From NCBI GenBank assembly GCA_013397435.1, contig VZRG01000274.1:158380-222379 (forward strand): a stretch of 64,000 nt of DNA, written 5' to 3'. Made by a program: the position numbers and the translations under genes. Below are positions 50,956 through 63,885 of this stretch, in pieces. Position 1 is the stretch's first letter; every line of letters starts with the position of its first letter. The DNA is from Erythrocercus mccallii. Lineage: Eukaryota; Chordata; Aves; Passeriformes; Dicruridae. The notes under the pieces were generated by a model. The model did not search any database. It was not told the origin of the DNA and was given only the letters and a program-made list of their open reading frames with translations.

Positions 50956-52779
50956 GGTTGTTAAAATGTATATGGTATAAAAGATACTAAACAATCTTAT
51001 ACTTTCCTCCATACAGCAACTAAAGTATTTTCTTCTAAATTAAGCACTTTGTGTGATTAGGCACTTCCAGTAGAAGAGAAAGAAGCAGAGTCTGCTGTAC
51101 ATCTTGTTGGGTTTGTCTTAATGTATCCAAGAGCAAGTGGGCTAAATAGGAGCAAATACATTGGTTTTCTCAAGATGTATCAGTGGTTAAACAGCTGAGA
51201 GACAACTCTTTAAGCTTAAAGAGCACACAAAAAATGTTTCGAATCATTGAATCAGACTAACAGATTCAAAATTTTGGCCAGGAGTTATACAAACTGATTA
51301 GTGAGAGCAGAAAACTATTTTGCAATGAACTTAAGTCAGTGTAGTGAAAGTGAGGAGTGGTTGATTTTTTGCCAAGTTATAAATTTATTACAAAAATACC
51401 CATTTTAACAGTGCTTTCTGTATTGTTTTGTTCTTAAAAGTCAGTCATTCAGAAAATATGCAATCGTCTTTTTACACAATTCAATGTCTTGCCAAAGTCA
51501 GTTTGTTCTGTAATAAAAGTTGTACTACAATATTCATATTGATTCTGCACATATGGAATCAACCGCTATACTGAAAATAATTTGTATTATCTGTTCAGTT
51601 TACAAAACAAATAAAAAAGTAGCCCAGAACAAATATCACATTTCTTTTATATGTTGTGTTGAATTCCTAATGAAGCTAATTCTAAAAAGAAAGGATTTGC
51701 CCTCATGGAATTCAGGTAAATCTCATGAAACTATAATGAAAAGTAGTCACACTTCTCTCTGAAAAGGGAGAATTGCTCCTATTTATCCTATGCTTTTCCT
51801 TAATCAATTTAATACATTTACACTTTAAATTTAGTGGAAGGGGTATACAGGAGCGGAAAAACAAACAGTATTTATTTCAACATGGATTGTCCAGAAGGTA
51901 AAATGTTTGGATTAAAAAGCAGGGGTGGTGCACAGAGTTGGTTGTAATGTTACTCAAGTCTCACAATGTCTGCCTTGTCATGAGGAAAATCAAAATTTAG
52001 CCAAGGTTACTTTAGTACAGAGCATCCCATCATAAGCATACTCTCTTCCACCTACATATACATTTATTCATGTATATATGTAAGCATATCTGTTACTGTA
52101 CCTGGTTTTTATATGTTACCACAGCAATATATAAATCATCAGGTTAGTGATATTCTGACTTTATTTCCTGGGAATCTTTTAATATATAATTTATAAACAA
52201 CTTTTAAGTTAAAAGACAAGACAGAGAACTGGAAGGTAAGTATTGAGTTCAAGTCGTCTGTCTGGTTATGAAGCTTACCTCCAATTTGGGGGTGTTGTGG
52301 GGTGGGTGGTTTTATGATTTGTCTATTTTCCACCTTCTTAATTTGAGTTGTTTTAATATATGGATCAGTCTTGCACTTTTTGAAATCTAAAAGTGGATAG
52401 CATTGTTCATGGAGATCAAACTTGCTACTAATTTTTGGTATCTTTTAACATGTCCCATCAGCTGAACTGTGAAAGCTCAGCCCTTAAAGCAGAACTCTCA
52501 GAAGATATATGCATGCTTGAGTGTATTAACAAAGGTAAGCAAGCACTAAAAATCTGGAAAGCTTCATCAGACTACGGTGGAGATAAGTTCATTTCTGCCA
52601 GAACATTCCTTTTGGTTATTGGACATCAAAATGACCTATTTCTTTGATTTCTTATAGTACTTTTCTATCTTTTATTTAAAAATAATCTTTGTCACTCCAG
52701 AAAATTTGTTGAGGAATTGTTTTGTTGGCTGTTAGGGGCAGTTTTGGACAGACAGCAAAGTTTTCCTTAGTTTCAGAAT
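50956..52779 (+). other. CDIN1 last intron, no feature seen
   Basis: AT-rich unique sequence. No repeat family or exon recognised. Confidence 0.5.
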
Positions 52780-53085
52780 TTTTGCTTATAAAAGTCAAAG
52801 TGAAATGTCTGCTTCAGTCCAGTCCAGAATATATCAGTTCTTTGGGTGAACTTGAAATGTTTTCTCTCCTGTAATTTTTAATAAAGCAACAACTGCAGAC
52901 TTGCAGTGCTCTGTATTTAATGTGGGTAGCTGTTGTGGCTCTGGAGAATCACATCCCCTACTGCACTCTCTTTTAGTACATCATTGGAGTTAAAGGAGTG
53001 TAACCATGTGCCAGCATGTTAAAAGAAAGGGGTGGGCGATCAGGGGGAATGCTATTTAATGCTGAAGTACATTTCAGCAAACTAA
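52780..53085. promoter_or_regulatory. Candidate conserved non-coding element
   Basis: Balanced, repeat-free block with paired 'cagtccagtccag', a 'tttttaataaagcaac' stretch and 'atcacatcccctactgcac'. It stands out from AT-rich flanks and has no coding frame. A weak call based on texture only. Confidence 0.2.
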
Positions 53086-54805
53086 ACTGAAAAATTTCTT
53101 CAAAAATTTCTTCATTTTGGTCAAAAATTACTAAGTTTTAATGTTGCTAAATCAAAACATATTTGAGTTCTTTTATTGGGATTATCTTCTGCACTAAAAC
53201 TCTTCCCTTTCAGTCGGATGTCAAATTGAATGTTACGGGTTGAGTTTCCAGATTTTGCTCAGCCAAGTAGTGAGTGGTACAGCTCATTCTGCATTGCCTC
53301 TCTGCTGTCTCTGTACTGTCTGTACAGTAGGGAATAACAACTGGAAAAGTAACTCCCTGGGACCAAGCTGAGTTTTGAGAACATTACAACAGGGTCTTTT
53401 TAGAAGTACTGTTTACTAAAGATCCACCTGAGATAACCAAGTTGCTAATAACAGTAACTGTAAAGAGGAATCTAATGTCATCCCTGACTTCTTAGTCAGA
53501 AAAACCAGTAATCTTCAAATGTGATTAGCAGCTGGTAATTGCAAATTTTTTTAGCTTTAAAAACAACCTTTTTTTTCTATCAAATTTATGGAAGTAAAAG
53601 AAGCATTCATTAACTACTGTTAAATCTAACAAGTCATGCATCGCAAATATAATTCATGATCAACTAATATTTAGTAATTCTGTATAATTTTGCTTGCATC
53701 TCATCCCATTTCTTGCATTGATGTCAAACTGTGATATAAAAGACAAATGGAGTTGCTGATCAATGACTCAGATACATGCTGATATAATCCAAATAGCATA
53801 AAAACAGAGCATCCATTAAGTATGGATCATAATGTATGCCAGAATATAAAATAAACAACTTTGAGATGCTGTAGTGTCATGAGAGATTTCAGTACATCTG
53901 TTTACTTTCCATTCACATAAGGGAATCATGAATGAAATGGAATGCCTCAAAAAGGGAGGAAAAATCTCAATTATTAAACAATATTATATATTGAGAAAAG
54001 AGAACTTTTTGTTCATTAATGTTTTCATTTGGAACTATTGCAATAATTTCCATGTCATCATGTGAGCCACCTTTTTTTTTTTTCATATTGCATCCTGTGA
54101 AGTGTCTGTTGATTGTCTTTGCCTTAATGGGCAGAGCATTATTTATGAGGTACATTTTCTTCAATTGTATTTGGAAGGTCCCTATCATACAGTCCAATGC
54201 CTGCAACTCCTGACTGAATAGTCAATAATTCTTCATTTGTGTTTTAGTGGGGTAATCAAAACTATTTTGCCCCCCACATGTTGTGAAAAAATGCCACATA
54301 ATATAAACAGTTCTGTGTAATACATATGTACGTATTCACAACATCCTTAATGTTTACTTTTTTTAAGATACCATCTATTTTAATGGTTTTATATTAAACC
54401 TACAAAGACAGAGTTATTGGCCAATCCTTAATACAGTCAGTGAATTATATCTAGACACAAAGTGATAAAGATTTTCATTCTGATATCTGAATTTTCTTGT
54501 AGCTGTGTTTTGTCAGACCTTTAACAATACCCCAGTGCCCAGGGCTGGGATGCTGTGGTTTAATATGGACTAAATCACATGGCACAGCTTTTACATTAGT
54601 ATTATTTCTTTCAATATGTTGTAGTGAAATTGTATTTTAAAACTAGGCAAACTATTGATGCTTTTACTGAATGGAGTAATTTATTAAAGCAATATTTTAG
54701 TCTGTTGACATTTCATCATCAAATAACAGTAAGCATAATACACATTTCCCATAAGAGCATTCTTGAGAGCCAAATATTTGCCCCTCACTTATTCTAAAGG
54801 TAGCA
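53086..54805 (+). other. CDIN1 last intron, no feature seen
   Basis: AT-rich unique sequence. The frames at 53967-54206 (-) and 54019-54213 (+) overlap on opposite strands and are treated as chance. Confidence 0.5.
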
Positions 54806-55442
54806 TTGATGGCTGGACATGACCCAGCCATGAGCACTCCCAGCCCAGAGGGCCAAACGTGTCCTGGGCTGCATCCAAAGCAGCGTGGGCAGCAGGGCCA
54901 GGGAGGGGATTCTGCCCCTCTGCTGAGACCCCACCTGGAATCCTGCATCCAGCTCTGGGGTGCCAGCACAGGAAGGACATGGAGATGCTGGAGTGACTCC
55001 AGAGGGCCTTGAAGGTGATCAGGGGGATGGATTTCCTCCTGTAAGGAAAAGCTGAGAGAATTGGGAATGTTCACCCTGGAAAAGGTACAGCTTCAGGGTG
55101 ACCTAATTGCAGCCTTCCAGTACCTGAAAGGAGCCTACAAGAAAGATGGAGAGGGATTTTTTACAAGAGCATAAAACAGGACAAGAAAGAATGGTTTCAA
55201 ACTGAGAGTTGGTTTACCTTAGGTATTAAAGAGTTCTTTGCTGTGAGGGTGCTGAGGCACTGGAACAGGTTGCCCAGTGAAGTTGTGGATGCCCTACCAC
55301 TGGAAGTGTTCAAGGTCAGGCTGGATGGGGCTTGTAGCAGCCTGATCTAGTGGAAGGTGTCCCTGCCTATAGCAGGGGAGTTGGAACTAGATGACCTTTG
55401 AAGTCCCTTCCGACCTAGACCATTGTATGATTCCATGATTGT
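54806..55442 (+). mobile_element. CR1 LINE 3' end, about 640 bp
   Basis: A long sense copy of the CR1 3' region. It includes 'ccagagggccaaacgtgtcctgggctgcatcc', 'gaccccacctggaatcctgcatccagctctgggg', 'ggcactggaacaggttgcccagtgaag', 'ttcaaggtcaggctggatggggctt' and 'tggaactagatgacctttgaagtccc'. It finishes with the tail repeat 'ttgtatgattccatgatt'. It is 5' truncated. The frames 54697-55074 (-), 54789-54980 (-), 54806-55012 (+) and 55347-55529 (-) are by-products. Confidence 0.96.
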
Positions 55443-56549
55443 AGTAACTACTCTATGGGCAAGACAACAAAAAGATAGGTTTAAAGGTGACCCTGTTAAA
55501 ATAGAGTGGTAAGTCATATACCAAAACAAGTTTGGTCTCTACTTTGAAGTACTGTTCTTAAAACTGGCATTTAATTTTACAATTCATCAGCTGTTTTTAT
55601 TTTAATAATGAAAAAGCTTTGAACTATCAGGCATGTCTTCCTGATGATCTCTTAAAATTATTTGTTAGAATCTAGTGAATATAGAAGTGGTTAAAGTACA
55701 TAAAATTTAAAACTACATAAACCATTTAACTATAAGTTAGTCCAACAAGACAATTACTGATTTTTTTCAGATTCATCTGGAAATCCTGAAATTAACAAAA
55801 TGTAAAGGATTTTCAAAGCCATTTAAATGTTAAAGATATTATTGTAAATTGAGAGCTTCATATGTAAACTCACCTTTCTGATAGTACACTAAAATTGTTG
55901 AGTTTGTTTGTCTTGTTTTTTGGAAAAATCTTTAAAATGCATACTATTTCACTAACTCTGGATACAAAATCAGGAACAGTAGCTGCTTGCTCCTTACATC
56001 ATTTATATTTCTGAAACTGCGTTAACATATATGTGCCATCATTTAGTATCTGTTGGGTTATCATCAACCTTTATTGCAAGTTTGTTAGCAAGTGCCAGGT
56101 AATGCTGAGTGAGCATAATGGTTTAGCTCTGCTTTTCTAACATGGTGCATTTGGGACCTTTATTTCAATTATTGTCCAGTTGTTTCACACCACACTTCTG
56201 TTTCACATATCTTTCTACTTTTTTGTCTTTACAAAGAGAAAATCTACAGTAAGAGTATGTCACTTTCATCTTATGCCTCTTACTTTTTAATTATCCCAGA
56301 AACAATGTAATGAAGAAGATTCTTTCTAGAAGCAATATGTGAAAGTAGTTAGAGATGGTTCTTTCTTCACACTTTGAATCTGATATGACACTTTATAGCT
56401 CATCTTTACAATAAATTTTTTTTCTGTAAATGACTGGACAGATAAAGGAATTGAGTGTACACCAAGAATAGCTACTTTTTTTTTTCTCATTCAGTTGATA
56501 GGTGACTGTAAAGAAAATTACCACTGTATGTATCTCTGTAATTCAGTTT
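55443..56549 (+). other. CDIN1 last intron, no feature seen
   Basis: AT-rich unique sequence following the CR1 tail. Nothing recognised. Confidence 0.5.
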
Positions 56550-57000
56550 GAGACATGCTGAAGCATAAATTCACTCACTATACAAACACAAAGTTAAGAA
56601 CAGTAATAAAGTGTGTGCATAAAATGGGGTTTTTGCTGTCACATTTGATTCTGTTGCTATTGCTTTGTTCGGTTTTACTGTTAAATTTAGTTCTATTTGT
56701 TAGCAAAAAATATTCAGCCCTACTCAGCTATTTTTACAGCAGGCAAGCTTGTTGTGAGTGGCAGGGATTGCGTTACATTCCACCTGTCACACTTTGCCTC
56801 TGCCAGGAAATTGTTTACAGGCACAACCTCTCCATTGAGAATTTTGTTCCTTTACTTACCATTAGATTTGCTATGTGCTTTATGAACTGCAGTATTCACA
56901 ACGAGTCCACTTCTCCAGGTGGGACAGACACAATGAGATGGTCACCTGGTCCCAGGAACCTTTCATGAGCTATGTACTTTACAACCAGGACCTTGAGAAG
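56550..57000. promoter_or_regulatory. Candidate conserved non-coding element
   Basis: Balanced, complex block with 'ccacctgtcacactttgcc' (an E-box/CTGTCA composite) near 56780 and a clean transition from AT-rich flanks. A 137-codon frame (56555-56968) crosses it, with an overlapping second frame at 56697-56885. I recognise no family in either, and the hydrophobic N-terminal half is low-complexity Leu/Val. Non-coding is preferred. Confidence 0.25.
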
Positions 57001-57839
57001 AATCCATAAATTAAATCCTTTTAAAAAGAGGAGGAACAGGATGTATTAAGTGTATCATTGGCATGGGTATTGCTTAAAGACAGTAATTTTTCCCCCTGAA
57101 AACTAGGACAAAGAACTAGGACTAGGACTAGTAATGAAGCTATTACAGATTTCTGAGGTTCGGTGGTAGTTTCATTTCTTTCAGCATACCTTTGATTGTT
57201 CTCTTTGCTTTAGGCTTGAGGATTAGGCAGGAGTAATCTGGATAACACTGAACCGGAAGAGCTTGAGGTAGTGGATGTGTTGTAAAAATAAGAAGTGAAG
57301 TCAGAAAACTTGCAAATACTTCTTCCATTAGAAAAGTTTGCCTGTCTTTATGTATTTAATTTCCAAGTGTAGAGAACCTTTGCGATTTGAAGATGTTAAC
57401 CATCATAAAAATCAGGCAAGCCATTATTATTTATGAAAAGTAAATTCTTAAGCTATGTCTGTGGGCAAATAAGCATGGCTCAAATTCATATTGTTCATTT
57501 CAAAAGGAGATTTCTTTTACAGTTTTTTAAACTCTTTCTTTTCCCTCCTTCTGGATGACTTTCTGGGATCTTGTTTTATAAATATATGTCACATTAAACA
57601 GACATTTGTCTTTTTTCCTAAGGCAGAGGAAAGACTTCTGAGTCTGTTTAATTTTGTTAGCAGTGGTGATAGCATTCCAGATTGCTTGAGAGAGCGTTTT
57701 GTATTACTAGTTTTATGTACTACATTCAGAAAAGTGTAAGGTTTTGTCACTGTGTCTAATTCCCAGCTGTGATAAACTTTGTATCTTATAACCTATTTGT
57801 TAAACATATCAAGTGGAATTTTAAAATAATTTAAAGGTC
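57001..57839 (+). other. CDIN1 last intron, no feature seen
   Basis: Contains a short (ggacta)3 run near 57115-57135. Nothing else recognised. Confidence 0.5.
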
Positions 57840-58085
57840 CCACTGCTCTCACTGGAAGGTCTTCTAGACCCATTAGTCTCCCTGATGTGTTGGTGGAGGA
57901 CAATACCTTGTCCTCAGCCCTTACTCTGCTAGGCTGGAAAGACCAAACTCATTTAGTCTTTCCTGTGAACAACTGTTCTTTTTCCTGGACATGCAGTAGC
58001 CTTGCTCCATATCTGGCTATTCTGTGTCTTTCTTGAATGACCTGTCTGCAGTTTCCAGATGAGGACTAAGCAAGTCTTCAAGAAA
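57840..58085 (-). mobile_element. CR1 LINE fragment, reverse orientation, old
   Basis: The + strand resembles reverse-complement CR1. Recognisable pieces are 'gctaggctggaaagaccaaac', 'tttagtctttcctgtgaacaact', 'ttcctggacatgcag' and 'tcttgaatgacctgtctgcag'. Heavily diverged and truncated at both ends. Boundaries are approximate. Confidence 0.65.
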
Positions 58086-58580
58086 ATACATTATTTCTAG
58101 ATTTGTACTGAAAATCTCTCTCCCAACACTTTGTATGATTATTTTGCCTTTTCTTTAGCTGCATTGTTTTGTATCCCTTTACTGATCAAATATTACATGG
58201 ATTGATTACTTCTTCCTCTGGAAAAGCAAAGGGAAATATAATTTCTTTATTGCAACCTTTATATCTATGTGTCAGTTTGAACCAAACTGTAGCAATTTTG
58301 AGCATATACCTGTTAAGTTGCAGATCGTGTACAAGAGTCAGATTAGTTACTTGCAATAAAAAAAAAAGTGGGTAATTTAAGAAATTACTAAAAAACTTTT
58401 GGTTTAGGTTCTGAATCTTTACTATTAAAGACAAAAAAATGTTGTTAGATTGGTCATGGCTTCCAGAGAGTGATATCAAAAGTTTAAAACTTTTCCGTTG
58501 CTGTCACCACATATGCTTTTTTATTAGACTATTTTTCATTTAGATTTATTAGATTTTTTTATTAAACCTGTTGAAGAATA
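58086..58580 (+). other. CDIN1 last intron, no feature seen
   Basis: AT-rich spacer between two CR1 copies in opposite orientation. The frames on both strands (58169-58375, 58186-58479) are considered chance. Confidence 0.5.
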
Positions 58581-58582
58581 AC

Positions 58583-59270
58583 CCCATGTACCAGTATAGG
58601 CTAGGGGCTGACTTGCTGGAAAGCAGCTTTCCAGAGAAGGATCTGGGGGTCCTGGGGACAGGAAGCTGGCCATGATCCTTATGGCCAAGAAGGCCAGTTG
58701 GATCCTGGGATGTGTTAGAAAGAGCATTGGCAGCAGTTTGAGGGAGGGGATCCTGCACCTCTGCTCAGCCCTGGTGAGGCCTCACCTGGAGTGCTGTGTC
58801 CAGTTCTGGGCTCCTCAGGACAAGAGACACAGGGAGCTCCTGGAGCAGGTCCAGTGAAGGGCAACAAGGGACCATTTCTTCAGGAAAGGCTGTTCAACCT
58901 CAAGAAGAGATGGCTGAGAGGGGACCTCATCAATGTCTGTCAGTATCTGAAGGGAGAGTGTCAGAGGATGGATCCAGGCTCTTCTAGGTGGTGCCAAGCA
59001 ATAGGGACAAGAGGGAATGGGCAGAAACCGAATCACAGAAAGTTCCACCTGAACATGAGGAAGAACTTCTTTACTGTGTGAGTGACTGAGCACGGGAACA
59101 GATTGTCCAGAGAGGTTGTGGAGTCTTCTCTCACTGGAGATATTCAAGAACTTCTGGACACAATCCTGTGCCATGTGCTCTGGGATGACCCTGCTTGACC
59201 AGGGAGGTTGGATCAGATGACCCACTATGGTCACTTCCAACCTGACCCATTCTGTAATTCTGTGATTTTT
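58583..59270 (+). mobile_element. CR1 LINE 3' end, about 690 bp
   Basis: The longest continuous CR1 3' copy in the window. Sense-strand landmarks are 'aaggatctgggggtcctggggacagg', 'gaggcctcacctggagtgctgtgtccag', 'gagctcctggagcaggtccagtg', 'gaggggacctcatcaatg' and 'gaagaacttctttactgtg'. It ends 'ccaacctgacccattctgtaattctgtgatt', the tail repeat, and is followed by a poly-T stretch. 5' truncated. All open frames between 58536 and 59300 on both strands derive from it. Confidence 0.96.
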
Positions 59271-61559
59271 TTTTTTAATTATGTATTTACATAGTAGCAA
59301 TATAAATAGAGTATCTGGTTTGGGTTTGTTTCATTTTTTAAAAAGTAGAAGGCAGATTGGGTTCCTCCAACATAAATCTTGCAACTCCTAATATATAAGT
59401 AAGGTATTTTGCAATTGCACAATTGTTCTTAAATGCCCATGGGGAAGAAGATCTATCAGGTTTTATTCATAGTTTTTTAAAGTCATAGGACAGACTTCTG
59501 TGCAAAGTAAACCAAAATGAAAGCATTCAGATTATTTTACCCACACTGATGACATGTTACTGCCTATATTACCTCACAGCATGTCACAAGACGTTATTAC
59601 ATGCTACTGAATTTTATTTCATTTATTCCAGAATCTCATCAAGGCACTTCAGTTTAAGTATATCAAAAATTAAAAAATCACTCAGTACCACAAAGCTCTT
59701 TAAAGTCAGATTTCCATAAATTTGCACAGTACTAAACATTGGTGGTGTTAAGCAAATGAGAGCAAATAAGTACATTAAAGTGGAAACATTACTTAAGCAA
59801 AGAGAAGCTGTTCTATACCATTTCTATCACTTTCTATGTAGTCTAATTTTTTTTAATTAAAGAATGGTTCAAAAGTGCCTGTAGGTAATCAAGAAATTAT
59901 AAATTAATTTTTAATTCTTATTTTTGCTGGTTCAGCTGGAATTATAGTTCTCTTAATCTCCTGAATTTACCATTTTTCTGCTGTTGCCATAGTGAAATCA
60001 GGTAGAACAGGCAAAGCTGTACTTCTTCTCTTTGAACTTAACTAAAAATAATGTTTAATCTATTGGTATGGCTTTAGAAATAGCTTTTAAAAATGTTAAT
60101 GTGGATTTAGCAACTGTGGAAACAGATATTCTGACCTCAAACTGGAAGTCCTATATGCCCTCAGCAAAAATACCTGTGCAAGTTTTCCTTTAGCAGTTCA
60201 TCCTAGTGCTTTAGGCCTAGGAAGGCTTGAGGGGAAAAAATGCATACAAACCTGCATCAATTTATACGTCTTGATGTCATGTACTTCTGAGCAGGGAAGG
60301 ACTTAAGGGCAGCTGGATTTTGTACCCAGGGCAGAATATACCACACTATTTCAAGTGATAATCAGTTTGCATTACTTAGCCTGATGGAAATAACTGGGTG
60401 ATTCTGCATAACAAAGACTTAGTACTGAAAAGCTCCAAATACCATTGAGAATTCATCTCATCCTTCAAGAGAATGGTGCCAGACTTGCTGGGTGTATTTG
60501 TACTGGTGTGTATTAATATGTAATAACTAACTGAGGTATACTTGTCTGCTGTGCCCAAACCTGCAAACTACAAAGTTGCCTCCACCATAGAAATACTGAT
60601 TTGTAAAAGTGTGATACCTCAAAGGTACAGAAAGACATTTTGAAATCTTTGGCAAGTCATTAGTTGATACAGAGAGATCCTAGAAGTTGAATTAGTTGAA
60701 ATTGCATAAGTGTTCACTGAGTGTTAAATGAGGTGGAGTTGTTCTTTCTTCCCTCTTATTTATTGACTCTATTTTCCTCTTTTTGGTGTGTTTTTGGGGT
60801 TTGGTTGGGGGTTTTTTATGCCTTCCAGTTAATAATGGTCTAGCTTGAACAGATGGGAAAATCCCCACCTCTTTTTGCAAGAGTGCGATAAACTGAGGGG
60901 ACTGACAAGAATCTTTTTATTGTCTATATTGGTCTTCCATTACTCAGTTCAAGTTGAAGGTGTCTTCAACATATTCAGTAATTGTACTGAGGTTGTAGCA
61001 GATGGAAACCTTATGTCAGCACCTCTCCTTAAGCTGCATTATGGCTGTTCCTGACAAGTGGATTTCTGTGAGAGACAGCTTTCTTGAGAGGTTCCTGTGG
61101 AATTCAGGAACTATTTTAAACTACTGTCCTTCCTCATGTATTGAATGCATGGTGGTTTTTGATATTGTAATCACAAATACAAGGACAAGACTGGAAAATA
61201 AGCACTTTAAAAAGAAAACTTGCTATTTTTGGCTAACAAGGGAGAGGGAGAGACAGCTGGTCAGAACAGATACTAATCTTATCACTTAATTTACTTACTC
61301 TGAGCTTTTATGCAATGTAAGAACCAAAAAACAACGAAGTGGCTGTGCTCAGGTGGAAGTAAGCCAAGTCTCAGAAAAGTTGGTAAAACTCATTATTCAT
61401 GACGTTTCCAGCTGCTTGCTCAATCTTTGAAGGGGAAAGTGGTGTTTATTTTTCTTCTTGTTGTTACTTTTATTCTCTGTTAGTTTTGCTTTTGTCTTAA
61501 AGGGAACAGAAATTGAACAGAACTAGCAGCACAATAGGTCACACTTTCTCTGTTTTGTT
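59271..61559 (+). other. CDIN1 last intron, no feature seen
   Basis: AT-rich unique sequence. Small frames at 60376-60558, 60692-60880, 60845-61054 and 61002-61289 have no support. Confidence 0.5.
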
Positions 61560-62110
61560 TAAAAGGAGACTGCTAGTGCTGTCTTTGATGCCCTTAGATA
61601 TCTGCCAACTAAAAATGTTCATTTATCTAGCAATCTAACAGTTGCATCGCAAGGCAAGGCATAAGACTTGTGTATCTCAGGATGCACTCCTTTCTGAATA
61701 ACAACGAAATCCCAAGTTATTTTCAAATATGAAGTGGGGCATGGCCAAGTTTGGATTGAACAGACGCTGGATGTATGAATCAACTGAGAGACAAGCTGAG
61801 GAGCTTCAGGCATTAAAAATAAGTGTGTACCAGGCACAATTGAAGTTTGCCAGTGAATTCCAAAGACAGTGAGAATATTCAAGGTCAGAGGAGGTGTTTG
61901 CCTTCCTTCTGGGGGGGCATCAGGTGCCACAGTAATGGGCAGCAGACATACCACTGTCTTTTTCATCTGTCCCCTGCTTAATACAGATAGGTGACTTATA
62001 TTTTGAGAGACAGTAAGTTTAAATACAGCATCACACATAAAAGGCTTCTGCCTGTCAATTATGGGCAACAGTGTGTTTGGTAGTTAACTGCTAAGCAGCA
62101 TTGTGTGGAG
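61560..62110. promoter_or_regulatory. Candidate conserved element, open on both strands
   Basis: Balanced block that carries the longest non-CR1 frame of the window (149 codons, minus, 61619-62068). It also carries a 47-codon plus-strand frame starting at 61729 that reads MKWGMAKFGLNRRW and ends FQRQ. No family is recognised on either strand and there are no strong splice sites. Openness on both strands fits low stop density in a complex non-coding block better than a gene. Confidence 0.3.
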
Positions 62111-62449
62111 ATACTCTGTGATTTACTATCTGGTCTTCTGATTCTCTGATCTGGGAAGTTGGAAGCACAGATGAGCTGTCCTCCATTTGTTAATTCATTG
62201 TTTGTTTTATTGCATATTTGTGTATAAGGACTTGAAGATACAGATGTCTAATCATTCATTCAAAATGTCTTGTGAGCTTTAATGCTGGCTCCAAGATTTA
62301 TGCTCTGCAAATACTAAACACACAGGTATATACTGCCTTTATCAACATTTCTGCTATCAGAATTTGCTGAGCAACTTTTCTGATTAGTTTGGTTCTGTTT
62401 TACAATAATTATTAAACAAAAATCTAATGCTGTAAGAGCAATTCTGCCT

Positions 62450-63060
62450 CCTTGGTTAAATGCACTTTTGGCATATCCTATCTTTCTGGTGAGCATTGAC
62501 ACCAGATAAACACCTACACAGAAAGACAGGATTGCTGCAAACTATGAGGCACTCACAGATTATTCAGATATCATCTTGCACTGGCCTTAAGATGGCCTAT
62601 TACTTTCAGCCCTAAAAATAAACAACTGTTAATCACCTAGTGGCAACATGAGTTGACCAGCACTTGTAGCTGCCTGGACTTCAATCTAACAGTACTCAAA
62701 GGCTTTTCTCATGTTTTCTGTCACCCAGGATAAGAGTAGTTTGCAGCCAAGCATTCCTTTGGGAAGGCTGCTGTGAGTTTAACAAAATGTTTGAAATAAC
62801 CTCAGTTACTCCTCTCAACACTGATCCACAGCTTCAAATATGCAGAATGAAACAATGGTGGTCTTGCATCAACAGTCTCTGGAGAGCAAACTAATGGCAT
62901 AATGTTTTCTGAGTACCTCAGTTTCCCTTAGAAAGTACCTCAAATAGCAACATTCCTTGCCTGGATTTAATCAGAAAGTGACAGTTTCAGCAACAATATG
63001 TGGAATAGTTCTGCAGTGCAAGCAACCATCTTTGTCCCTTGCTTATTCAAAGAGTGCCTC
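62450..63060. promoter_or_regulatory. Candidate conserved non-coding element
   Basis: About 600 bases of complex, repeat-free sequence with few open frames. It includes 'aaacaactgttaatcacctag' (MYB-like and TAAT cores), 'gcaccacc'-free balanced stretches and a gtgacagttt at about 62978-62987 (TGACAG core). The texture is like vertebrate conserved non-coding DNA; conservation is untested. Confidence 0.3.
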
Positions 63061-63644
63061 CATTCTTGCAATGTATTAACTGGTAAATACAATGAGCACA
63101 ACTAAAAATAGAAGCACCACTGCTTTTGTAAACTAGTCTTCAAATTGCAAGTTCTAGGATTGGAAGAATGTTGCTGGTTTGAACAGGAACACATTAATGG
63201 ACTTGCAAAACAGTGGACAGTAAAACAGTGTGCTGACCCTGAGTTATGAAAGACAAATACGTGATGCCTGCCGCAGCTAATAAAGAATAGAATATTAACC
63301 TTTCTCCACCAGAATGGAAATTTTGAAGCTTCTGAAGAAGATGTGGAAAGCTTTTCTTGTATTGTGCCTTTCAGATTCTAGGGTTTTTTGCTTGAGCTTC
63401 TTTTGCTTAGTTATGACCCTCATCCAGGGTGCCTGAAGTCACTTTGCCCTGTATTGAAATGGTTAACTAATGTAGAATCCTTGCATTTCCCAGAATATTG
63501 CATTTATCTCCAAGTTACCAAACAACATACCTGGAACACTGTCTATTACCTCTTTTAGCCAAATACTGGCACTATCTTCCCAGGCAGCCAAAATGCATTG
63601 TTTTCTGAGATGCATACCCAAGTGATCCCCCCCTAGAGCCAGAA

Positions 63645-63885
63645 GAAGCCACCAGTGTGCACTCACAGCCCAGAAGGCCAAAGACATTGTGGGTTGCATT
63701 AAAGGGTGGTGAGGCAGTGGAACAGGTTGCAAAGAGAGGTTGTGGATGGCCCACCCAGAGTATTCAAGGTCAGGGTGGATGGGGCCCTGAGCAACCTGAT
63801 CTCAGCCTCCTACAGCAGGGGGCTTGGAACCAGATGATCTTTAAGGTCCCTTCCAACCCAAACCATTCTATGATTCTCTGAAAAA
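63645..63885 (+). mobile_element. CR1 LINE 3' end with internal deletion
   Basis: Two separate parts of CR1 are joined. The upstream part ('cacagcccagaaggccaaagacattgtgggttgcatt') matches the start of the copy at 54.8 kb. From about 63703 it jumps to the 3' part ('tgaggcagtggaacaggttgc', 'aggtcagggtggatggggccc', 'aaccagatgatctttaaggtccc'), ending 'accattctatgattctctg'. About 400 bases present in the 54.8 kb copy are missing. The frames at 63463-63754 (-) and 63657-63881 (+) are shadows. Confidence 0.93.

Noticed and set aside
54697..55074. 125-codon minus-strand frame
   Set aside because: Antisense shadow of the CR1 3' end at 54.8-55.4 kb.
58815..59300. 161-codon minus-strand frame, the longest in the window
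   Set aside because: Antisense shadow of the CR1 copy at 58.6-59.3 kb.
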